Positions 27,551-34,968 of a stretch of DNA of 64,000 nt are shown piece after piece. Origin of the DNA: RUG13409 sp045546135 (GTDB lineage Bacteria; Bacillota; Clostridia; Peptostreptococcales; Anaerovoracaceae); contig JAZQCD010000025.1 in NCBI GenBank assembly GCA_045546135.1, positions 1 through 64,000 of the forward strand. Direction: 5' to 3'. Each line of letters starts with the position of its first letter. Within the stretch, counting starts at the first letter, position 1. Under the pieces are notes generated by a model. That model did not search any database. It worked only from the letters and a program-made list of their open reading frames with translations, and was not told the origin of the DNA. Made by a program: the position numbers and the translations under genes.

Positions 27551-28246
27551 TTACTTTCTCTTCCTGTTAAGTCTTTTCTGTACTTCTTCTTCTATTTCTC
27601 TTTCCTGATCTCTCTTTTTCTTTTTCTGATTGAAATAGAAAGTCTGGATCATTGTAAAGAAGTTACCGACTGCCCAATAAAGAGCAAGTCCTGCAGGGAA
27701 TGATCTTCCGAAGAGGAATATCATTACAGGGAAGAAATACTTCATTGCTGCCATAGATCCTGATGGATCTGCAGTCTGCGCAGAAGAAAAGTAAGTAGTG
27801 ATACCTGCTAAAAGAGGAAGTATCCAGCTGTCCGGCTGGCTCAGATCAGGTACCCACAGGAAAGATTCATGAACAGCAGTGATCATCTCTTGTGCTGTCA
27901 TGTATGTAAGTGGATTCCTGAGAAGAGCAAACAGTCCTAAAATGATAGGAAGCTGAATGACCATGGGAAGGCATCCTGCAAGAGGACTGACTCCTGCATC
28001 CTGATACACTTCGTTGAGCTTCTCATTCATAGTGTTTCTGTCAGCTGCATATTTTGTCTGGATATCTTTGATCTTTGGCTGAAGATCAGCCACAGCAGCA
28101 GTGTATTTATTCTGTCTGTTGTAGAGTGGAAGCAGACATAATCTTACTAAAAAAGTAAGTATGATAACGGAAAGTCCATAGTTATTTACAAGGCTGTAAA
28201 TAAAGGACATGACATATCCTATTATCTTCGCTAAAAAACCGCCCAT
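27551..28246 (-). CDS. yidC: Membrane protein insertase YidC (SpoIIIJ type)
   Basis: Inserts membrane proteins alone or with SecYEG. The 231 residues have about five membrane helices, the conserved intramembrane arginine (TFLVRLCLLPLYNRQ), a cytoplasmic hairpin, and a basic tail (QKKKKRDQEREIEEEVQKRL). There is no lipoprotein cysteine, unlike Bacillus SpoIIIJ. GGAGG precedes the ATG. It sits between yidD and jag. Confidence 0.95.
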   Translation of the reverse strand: MGGFLAKIIGYVMSFIYSLVNNYGLSVIILTFLVRLCLLPLYNRQNKYTAAVADLQPKIKDIQTKYAADRNTMNEKLNEVYQDAGVSPLAGCLPMVIQLPIILGLFALLRNPLTYMTAQEMITAVHESFLWVPDLSQPDSWILPLLAGITTYFSSAQTADPSGSMAAMKYFFPVMIFLFGRSFPAGLALYWAVGNFFTMIQTFYFNQKKKKRDQEREIEEEVQKRLNRKRK

Positions 28247-28260
28247 TTAACCTCCTGATC

Positions 28261-28470
28261 CTATGGTACAGGATCAAATCCACCCGAATTTCCCGGATGA
28301 CATCTTAGTAATCTCTTTACAGCAAGCACACCGCCTTTTAAAGCTCCGTATTTCTGGATAGCTTCAATTGCATAAGCAGAGCAGGTAGGAATGAACCTGC
28401 AGCAGCTCGGAAAACGAGGAGATATATACATTTGATAGAATTTTATAAAGAAGATCAAAATGTATTTCAT
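28261..28470 (-). CDS. yidD: Membrane insertion efficiency factor YidD
   Basis: A 69-residue protein with the family pattern: FFIKFYQMYISPRFPSCCRFIPTCSAYAIEAIQKYG...RLLRCHPGNSGGFDPVP. Membrane-associated by an amphipathic helix and thought to assist YidC. It overlaps rnpA by 4 bp (ATGA type), so it is translated from the same mRNA. Confidence 0.95.
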   Translation of the reverse strand: MKYILIFFIKFYQMYISPRFPSCCRFIPTCSAYAIEAIQKYGALKGGVLAVKRLLRCHPGNSGGFDPVP

Positions 28471-28805
28471 ATTACACCCGCTTTCACCATTGCGGCTTCA
28501 ATATTTTCTTTCACATCCGCACACTTCGAATCATTGATCGGCTGTCTTGCTATAAATAAAAAATCGATCCCGGTAGGAATATCTCTTTCTTTTTCTATCA
28601 AACGGTAGGATTCTCTTAAAAGTCTTGCAGCTCTGTGTCTTTTGACACTGTTGCCGATTTTTTTGCTCGCTAAAAAAGCCTTCCGGTTATGATCCAGTCC
28701 ATTTTTCAGATATACGATTACTGCATATCTGCTGCCAATAGATCTGCCTTTTTTCCGGAGTTTATCAAAGTCTTTTTTATTTCTGAGAACATCGATCCTT
28801 TTCAT
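28467..28805 (-). CDS. rnpA: Ribonuclease P protein component
   Basis: The protein subunit of RNase P, which trims tRNA 5' ends. The 112 residues have the basic RNR-type motif region (NSVKRHRAARLLRESYRLI) and family start (IDVLRNKKDFDKLRKKGRSI). It lies 48 bp after rpmH and overlaps yidD, the conserved order. Confidence 0.95.
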   Translation of the reverse strand: MKRIDVLRNKKDFDKLRKKGRSIGSRYAVIVYLKNGLDHNRKAFLASKKIGNSVKRHRAARLLRESYRLIEKERDIPTGIDFLFIARQPINDSKCADVKENIEAAMVKAGVI

Positions 28806-28853
28806 AAAAGATCACCGTCTAATATTAAAAAGGACTCGCATTGCTGCGGCCTT

Positions 28854-28997
28854 TTATGCGCTAAGAGACTTTCTACCCTTCTGTCTTCTTCTCTTAAGAA
28901 CGTTTCTGCCGTTCTTTGTAGCCATTCTCTTTCTAAAGCCGTGTTCCTTTGCTCTCTGACCTTTTTTAGGCTGATAGGTCATCTTTCCTTTTGCCAT
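28854..28997 (-). CDS. rpmH: 50S ribosomal protein L34
   Basis: A 47-residue, very basic protein: MTYQPKKGQRAKEHGFRKRM then TKNGRNVLKRRRQKGRKSLS. This is L34 with the short MAKGK extension seen in some clostridia. AAGGAGG lies 7 nt before the ATG. Here rpmH is downstream of recF in the same direction, not divergent from dnaA as in Bacillus. Confidence 0.95.
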   Translation of the reverse strand: MAKGKMTYQPKKGQRAKEHGFRKRMATKNGRNVLKRRRQKGRKSLSA

Positions 28998-29037
28998 TTA
29001 TTTCGCCTCCTTCATATATCCTTTTTTAGGGCATAGC

Positions 29038-30126
29038 TTAGTAATTATATAGTTCAACTTTTGCGTTGTCAACAAAAAATGATTTTCCTTTAGGAAGTAA
29101 AGCTCTGAGCTTTTCATCTATATCTGTTGAGGTTATGAATACCTGTATATCCTTCATTGAATCTATGAGATATCTTTGCCTGTTTATATCAAGTTCTGAT
29201 AGCACGTCATCAAGAAGCAGTACTGCATTCTTTCCTGTTTCTTTTTTTATAAGGTCTATTTCTGCAAGTTTTAAAGATAAGGATGCAGTCCTTTGCTGTC
29301 CTTGGGAACCAAAGGATCTTATATCTATACCGTTGACTTCTATTTTTAAGTCATCTTTGTGAGGTCCTATGGATGTATATCCTTTCGCTTTATCCTTTTC
29401 GAAGGACTTTTTTAATGCTAATTTATATTCTTCTTTTGTTATCCCTCTTTTAAAAGAAGCTTCATATTCTATTTTTAATTCTTCACTTTTTCCTGATATA
29501 TCGCTGTGTATATCTTTACTTATAGAATAAAGTATATCAACAAACTTGAATCTTTCTTCCATTATCCTTATTCCGTATTCAGCAAGGGATTCGTCGAATA
29601 CATCGAATAAGGAGTGGTCTTCATAATTACCTTTTAAAAGATAGTTCCTTTGTTTTAGCACCTTTTTGTAATTACCAAGATCGGAATAATAGATGGGTTT
29701 TATCTGGCAAAGTTCTCTGTCTATGAATCTTCTTCTGCTTTCAGGACCGTCCTTTACTATCCTAAGATCGTCAGGAGAAAACACAACTATGTATATGTTT
29801 TCAAGAAGGTCTGCAGTCCTTTGGAGCTTAACTCCGTCTACCTTTATTATCTTTCCTTCTTTACTGTAAACTATCTCTATCTCTTTTTCTCTTCCTTCAT
29901 CATCTATAAATGAAGTAGCTTTAGAAAAGTCAGAACCAAATCTTATCATCTCCTGGTCTTTTCCTGTTCTAAAGGATCTTCCAAGACCCATTATAAAAAG
30001 AGATTCTATGAGATTGGTTTTTCCTTGAGCATTTTTTCCAAGTATAATATTAAGCTTAGGGTCAAACTCTAAGCTTAAATCATCATAGTTTCTGAAATTA
30101 TCAAGTTTAATTTTCTTAAAAAACAT
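29038..30126 (-). CDS. recF: DNA replication and repair protein RecF
   Basis: RecF loads RecA at gaps with RecO and RecR. The 362 residues show Walker A ILGKNAQGKTNLIE, the signature SLGSQGQQRTASLSLKLAE-like stretch (RSFGSQGQQRTASLSLK) and Walker B VLLLDDVLSELD. The ATG overlaps the dnaN stop (TGATG), so translation is coupled. The S4-domain gene rlbA/yaaA that normally separates dnaN and recF is missing. Confidence 0.95.
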   Translation of the reverse strand: MFFKKIKLDNFRNYDDLSLEFDPKLNIILGKNAQGKTNLIESLFIMGLGRSFRTGKDQEMIRFGSDFSKATSFIDDEGREKEIEIVYSKEGKIIKVDGVKLQRTADLLENIYIVVFSPDDLRIVKDGPESRRRFIDRELCQIKPIYYSDLGNYKKVLKQRNYLLKGNYEDHSLFDVFDESLAEYGIRIMEERFKFVDILYSISKDIHSDISGKSEELKIEYEASFKRGITKEEYKLALKKSFEKDKAKGYTSIGPHKDDLKIEVNGIDIRSFGSQGQQRTASLSLKLAEIDLIKKETGKNAVLLLDDVLSELDINRQRYLIDSMKDIQVFITSTDIDEKLRALLPKGKSFFVDNAKVELYNY

Positions 30127-31238
30127 CAGTTAGCTGATATTCTTACCGGCAGTACAAGATATGTGAATTCGTTTCCTTCAACAGGTTTGATAAGGCATGA
30201 ACTTACGCTAGATCCCATTTCAAATACTAATTCTTCATCACTTATGGCTTTAAGGACGTCTATGAGATATTTTGAATTGAATCCTATGAGAAGATCGTCA
30301 CCTGTAACTTCTGCTCCTACTCTTTCGTTTACGTTTCCTTCTTCGGATCTTGATTCAATGTCTAGTACATCTTTTGATACATTTATCTTTATTAGGTTGT
30401 TCTTTCCTTCTTTTGCAAAGAGAGAAGCTCTTTCTATAGAACTGAGCATATCTTCTCTGTTTACAATTACCTTTGTATTGAAGCTTGTAGGAAGGATGTC
30501 ATTGTATTTGATGAAATCACCTTCAAGAAGTCTTGCTATGACTCTTGTATCTTCTGTAAGGAATTCTGCTTTTTTATCTTCAAAAAGAACGGATATTTTA
30601 TCAGAACCTTCATCTTCATTTAGGATCTTGTATATTTCTCCAAGTATTGGTGCAGGGATAATGACAGTCTTTTCATTATCAAGAGAGCATTCTTTTCTTA
30701 CTATAGCCATACGGAAACCGTCAAGAGCTACAGCCTCTATCATATCCTTCTTGATATCAAAGAGGCAGCCTGTAAGTATTCCCTTCTTTTCGTCTATACT
30801 TGCAGAGAAAACAGTCTTGTTTATAAGGTCTTTGAATTCCTTTTTATCAAGTTCAAAGAATTCTTTAGAACTTACTCCTCCTACTAAAGGGAATTCTTCT
30901 GAAGGAAGAGAAACTATAGAAAAATCAGAACCAAGGCAGTTAAGGGAAAGTTTTCCGAATTCCTTTTCTGTATCTATATTTATAAGAGAGTTTGGAAGTT
31001 TCCTTACTATATCACCTAAGAGTTTTGCATTGACTACCGTACTTCCGTCTACAGAATTTTGTACATCAAAACTTGTTTCGATGCTCATATTAAGATCAGA
31101 AGATGTAAGTGTTGCTCTTCCGTTTTCTACGTTAATGAGTATACCTTTTAGGATAGGAATAGTTGTTCTTACGGAGACTGCCTTACTGCATGTATTGACA
31201 GCTCTTAAAAGAGCGGCTTGTGAACATGTGAATCTCAT
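30126..31238 (-). CDS. dnaN: DNA polymerase III beta subunit (sliding clamp)
   Basis: The ring clamp for the replicative polymerase. The 370 residues cover three clamp domains, starting MRFTCSQAALLRAVNTCSKAV and ending EFTYLVLPVRIS, the usual clamp ending. AGAGGTG is before the ATG. The gap to dnaA (144 bp) carries DnaA boxes. Confidence 0.96.
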   Translation of the reverse strand: MRFTCSQAALLRAVNTCSKAVSVRTTIPILKGILINVENGRATLTSSDLNMSIETSFDVQNSVDGSTVVNAKLLGDIVRKLPNSLINIDTEKEFGKLSLNCLGSDFSIVSLPSEEFPLVGGVSSKEFFELDKKEFKDLINKTVFSASIDEKKGILTGCLFDIKKDMIEAVALDGFRMAIVRKECSLDNEKTVIIPAPILGEIYKILNEDEGSDKISVLFEDKKAEFLTEDTRVIARLLEGDFIKYNDILPTSFNTKVIVNREDMLSSIERASLFAKEGKNNLIKINVSKDVLDIESRSEEGNVNERVGAEVTGDDLLIGFNSKYLIDVLKAISDEELVFEMGSSVSSCLIKPVEGNEFTYLVLPVRISAN

Positions 31239-31287
31239 TTAAACACCTCTTTATTATTTAATTTATATGCTGCTGTTGATGATGGTC

Positions 31288-31378
31288 TGTGGAAAATGTG
31301 GAAAACCATCAAAAAGCTTTAAAAATCAATAGTTCATCCCTGTGGAAAAGATGTGGAAAAATATCAACAGTTTCCACA
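31288..31378. other. DnaA-box cluster between dnaA and dnaN
   Basis: Five near-consensus boxes: TGTGGAAAA at 31288, 31297, 31341 and 31352, and GTTTCCACA at 31370. Two pairs are spaced 9 and 11 bp start to start. This may be one half of a bipartite origin or a dnaN control region. Confidence 0.75.
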
Positions 31379-31382
31379 GTTT

Positions 31383-32702
31383 CTATTCTACATTCTTGAT
31401 TATAACATCAAGTGCAGCAGATAGTTCCTTATTATATTTAAGTTCTTCAGAAATAACTTCACAGCTATGCATTATGCTGGTATGGTCCTTTCCGCCGAAT
31501 ATCTTTCCTATTACAGGATAAGAAAGACTTAAATTTTCTCTTATAAGATATATTGCTATATGCCTTGGATAAGCAATGCTCCTCGTCCTTTTTGAAGAAT
31601 TAAGATCATCTACGCTTATGCCGTAGTAATCAGCGACTGCTTTTTTTATTTTTTCCGGAGTAACTTCATTTTTTTCTTCTACTATTACATCAGAAAGGAC
31701 CTTTTTTGCAAGCGATACTGTTATAGGTTCACCTGAAAAAGCAGAGAAAGCAAGGACCCTTGTAAAAGCACCCTCCATCTCACGAATATTGTTTTTTATA
31801 TTCTGGGCTATGATATCGAATACTTCTATAGTTTCTTTTCTTGAAATATCAACATTTTCAAGTATAGCCTTGTTCTTTAATATAGCCATCCTTGTCTCAT
31901 AATCAGGCGGCTGTATATCGACCATAACACCCCAGACAAATCTTGATACTAGCCTTTCCGGAAGGTCACCAAGTTCCTTTGGAGGTCTGTCAGATGTGAA
32001 TACCATCTGCTTATTGTTTGATCTTAATGTTTCAAAAGTATAATAGAGTTCTTCTTCAGCAGTTTTGTTTCCTGCAATGAATTGAACGTCGTCAAAGAGA
32101 AGGTAATCTACCTTTCTGTACTTTTCCTTGAACTGATTTTGCTTTTTTAATCTGATCGCTTCTATGAGTTCTGAGACAAAGGTCTCTGCAGATACGTAGA
32201 GTATCTTTTTTCTTGGTTTATGAAGCTTTACGAACTGACCTATGGCATGCATAAGGTGAGTTTTTCCAAGACCCGATCCTGCATAAATAAAAAGAGGATT
32301 GTAAGTCTTTGTGAATCCGTCTGCTACTGCCATGGATGCAGCATAAGCCATGCGGTTAGTAGGTCCCGGCACGAAACTATCAAAGGTATACTTTGGATTG
32401 AGATAATCCTCCTGCTGCTGTCCGTCCTTTATGTTATCCTGGGATTCTGATTCTGTAACAACAGCAAAATAAGGCTTGCCAAAGACCTTCTCTGTGATCT
32501 TAACGACAGTCTCCTGGTTGTGATTTATAGTATTTTGAAATAAATGACTGTTTTCGGAATAGAAATACATCTTTCCTTCGCTTTCCGATATCTTTGTCGG
32601 GATCAAAGGTTTAAAAAAAGTACTCACAATAACAGGATCGAGCTCCGTATAAAGAAGCTCGATGACCTTTTCCCAATTCTGTTTAAATTCGGTCTTATTC
32701 AT
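31383..32702 (-). CDS. dnaA: Chromosomal replication initiator DnaA
   Basis: DnaA binds DnaA boxes and opens the origin. The 439 residues have domain I (about 1-85), a short linker, the AAA+ domain with Walker A YAGSGLGKTHLMHAIG and DDVQFIAG, and the C-terminal HTH with signature RHIAIYLIRENLSLSYPVIGKIFGG-KDHTSIMHS. Length is normal. The ribosome site is weak (GTTTAG), as often for dnaA. It is transcribed leftward, towards dnaN, recF and rpmH. Confidence 0.97.
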   Translation of the reverse strand: MNKTEFKQNWEKVIELLYTELDPVIVSTFFKPLIPTKISESEGKMYFYSENSHLFQNTINHNQETVVKITEKVFGKPYFAVVTESESQDNIKDGQQQEDYLNPKYTFDSFVPGPTNRMAYAASMAVADGFTKTYNPLFIYAGSGLGKTHLMHAIGQFVKLHKPRKKILYVSAETFVSELIEAIRLKKQNQFKEKYRKVDYLLFDDVQFIAGNKTAEEELYYTFETLRSNNKQMVFTSDRPPKELGDLPERLVSRFVWGVMVDIQPPDYETRMAILKNKAILENVDISRKETIEVFDIIAQNIKNNIREMEGAFTRVLAFSAFSGEPITVSLAKKVLSDVIVEEKNEVTPEKIKKAVADYYGISVDDLNSSKRTRSIAYPRHIAIYLIRENLSLSYPVIGKIFGGKDHTSIMHSCEVISEELKYNKELSAALDVIIKNVE

Positions 32703-32748
32703 CTAACTAAACTCTTTCTTGTATGTGTAAATATTCTATCAGAAATAG

Positions 32749-32843
32749 TTTTCCACAGGAATATCCACAGGTCAAAAGCGAAAATATTAAGGAATATGGG
32801 ACTTTTCCACCCCTTGTGGAAAAATATTATCCACTTTTCCACA
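32749..32843. other. Probable replication origin: DnaA boxes upstream of dnaA
   Basis: Boxes on the plus strand: TTTTCCACA (32749), ATATCCACA (32761), TTTTCCACC (32803), TTATCCACT (32827), TTTTCCACA (32835), and the reverse box TGTGGAAAA (32815). The gene-free 324-bp gap between dnaA and gyrB also has AT-rich tracts (32856-32940) that could be the unwinding element. Genes on both sides run away from here. Confidence 0.8.
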
Positions 32844-32943
32844 GGAACTATATATTGTGGTTTTTAAAAAATCGCCAAAATAAAAGCCCCAAAATAATTT
32901 TTTGCAAAAAAAGAGGTCTGAACGAAAAAATTCGCTCAAATCC

Positions 32944-32973
32944 TTGATTTTTAACCCCGATTACGAGTATAAT
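32944..32973 (+). promoter_or_regulatory. gyrB promoter
   Basis: TTGATT, 18-bp spacer, TATAAT (32968-32973), 53 bp before the gyrB ATG. Confidence 0.75.
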
Positions 32974-33026
32974 CGCATAGTTAGATTACACGATAATCTT
33001 CAAAAATTCAAGGGTAAGGAGAAAAA

Positions 33027-34955
33027 ATGGCTTCAGAAATTCAAAAAGAAAATTACAACGCGGAACAGATACAGGTCCTTGAGGGGTTGGAACCTGTCAG
33101 AAAGCGTCCGGGAATGTACATTGGAACTACAAGCTCCAGGGGACTTCACCACCTTGTATACGAGATAGTAGACAACTCGGTGGATGAAGCTCTGGCAGGT
33201 TATTGTTCTCATATACAGGTAAAGATCAGAGAGGATAACTCCATAGAGGTAACAGACGACGGCAGAGGTATGCCTGTCGACGATCATCCAAAGATGCACA
33301 AGCCTGCTATGGAAGTCATCATGACAGTTCTCCATGCAGGAGGTAAATTCGGAGAAGGCGGATACAAGGTATCGGGAGGTCTTCACGGCGTAGGAGCATC
33401 TGTTGTAAATGCGCTTTCCGAATATATGCTGGTTGAGTCCTTAAGGAACGGACACATATATAGACAGGAATATTCAAGAGGAAAAAAGACAACAGAAGTC
33501 ACCATAGTAGGAGACTGCGGAAACAAGACAGGATGCCACACCATATTCAAACCGGATCCTGAGATCTTTGACGATACTGTTTACAGTTTTGATACTCTCC
33601 AGGCAAGACTTCGTGAAATGGCATTCCTCAACAAAGGACTTAAGATAAGTCTTGAGGATGAAAGAGGAGAAAAGAAAAAGAAGGAATCCTACTGCTACGA
33701 AGGCGGTATCAAGGAGTACGTTCAATTCCAAAACAGGAACAAGACTCCTATCCACGATTCCATCATATATTATGAAGTAAAGAAAAAGGACAGCGAAGTA
33801 GAAGTAGCTCTGCAGTGGACAGATTCATATACAGAGAACATATACTCATACGCAAATAACATAAATACCATAGAGGGCGGAACTCACCTTGTCGGATTCA
33901 AGGCAGCTCTTACTAAGGTATTCAATGACTATGCAAGGAAGTCAAAGATCCTTAAGGAAAAGGATCCTGATATGGACGGAGACGACATCCGTGAAGGTCT
34001 TACTGCCATAGTTTCTGTCAAACTTTCAGAACCTCAGTTCGAAGGACAGACAAAGACAAAGCTTGGAAACGCTCCTATGAGGACCTTGGTAGACTCTGCA
34101 ACAAAGGAAGAACTCATGGCCTTCCTTGAAGAAAATCCGAATCAGGCAAGAATCATAGTAGACAAGTGCATCAAGGCAGGAAGAGCAAGAGAAGCAGCAA
34201 GAAAGGCAAGAGAACTTGCAAGAAGAAAGACTGCTCTTGATTCGACTTCACTTCCGGGCAAACTTGCAGACTGCTCAGAAAAGGATCCAAAGCTTTCAGA
34301 GATATTCATAGTAGAGGGAGACTCTGCAGGCGGTTCTGCAAAGGAAGGAAGGGACAGAAAAACTCAGGCCATACTTCCTTTAAGAGGAAAGATCCTGAAC
34401 GTCGAAAAAGCAAGGCTCGACAGGATGCTTGCCTCTGATACCATCAAGGACATGATCACAGCCTTTGGCTGCGGCATTGGAAAAGACTTCGACGCATCAA
34501 AGCTTCGCTATCACAAGATAATCATCATGAGCGATGCTGATGTAGACGGCGCTCACATCAGGACCCTCATGCTGACTCTTTTCTTTAGATATATGCCTCA
34601 GCTCATAGAAGACGGTTACATCTATGCGGCCCAGCCGCCCCTTTTCCGCTGCACCTGCGGCAAGGATATGAGATATACCTATTCGGATGCAGAGCAGGAA
34701 AAGACTCTTGCCGAAATGGCAACACTCTATCCCGGAAAGAAGATAGATATCCAAAGATACAAAGGTCTTGGCGAAATGGATGCTACCCAGCTTTGGGAGA
34801 CGACAATGGATCCGGCGCACAGGACTCTCATTCAGATAACCATAGACGACGTTGCAAGAGCGGACCAGATATTCACTACACTCATGGGAGACAAGGTACC
34901 GCCGAGAAAACAGTTCATAGAAGAAAACGCTCAGTATGCTGAGCTGGATTTTTAA
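33027..34955 (+). CDS. gyrB: DNA gyrase subunit B
   Basis: ATPase subunit of the supercoiling enzyme. The 642 residues show the GHKL ATPase (EIVDNSVDEALAG, VTDDGRGMPVD, GGLHGVGASVVNALS), transducer, and TOPRIM with EGDSAGGSAKEGRDR and IMSDADVDGAHIRTL; it ends in the usual QFIEENAQYAELDF. AAGGAGA lies 6 nt ahead of the ATG. It leads the gyrBA pair, divergent from dnaA across the origin. Confidence 0.98.
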   Translation: MASEIQKENYNAEQIQVLEGLEPVRKRPGMYIGTTSSRGLHHLVYEIVDNSVDEALAGYCSHIQVKIREDNSIEVTDDGRGMPVDDHPKMHKPAMEVIMTVLHAGGKFGEGGYKVSGGLHGVGASVVNALSEYMLVESLRNGHIYRQEYSRGKKTTEVTIVGDCGNKTGCHTIFKPDPEIFDDTVYSFDTLQARLREMAFLNKGLKISLEDERGEKKKKESYCYEGGIKEYVQFQNRNKTPIHDSIIYYEVKKKDSEVEVALQWTDSYTENIYSYANNINTIEGGTHLVGFKAALTKVFNDYARKSKILKEKDPDMDGDDIREGLTAIVSVKLSEPQFEGQTKTKLGNAPMRTLVDSATKEELMAFLEENPNQARIIVDKCIKAGRAREAARKARELARRKTALDSTSLPGKLADCSEKDPKLSEIFIVEGDSAGGSAKEGRDRKTQAILPLRGKILNVEKARLDRMLASDTIKDMITAFGCGIGKDFDASKLRYHKIIIMSDADVDGAHIRTLMLTLFFRYMPQLIEDGYIYAAQPPLFRCTCGKDMRYTYSDAEQEKTLAEMATLYPGKKIDIQRYKGLGEMDATQLWETTMDPAHRTLIQITIDDVARADQIFTTLMGDKVPPRKQFIEENAQYAELDF

Positions 34956-34968
34956 GGAGGCAGTATAA

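Noticed and set aside
30163..31242. A 359-codon open frame opposite dnaN
   Set aside because: dnaN is unmistakable on the other strand; the antisense frame is serine-rich shadow sequence with no ribosome site.
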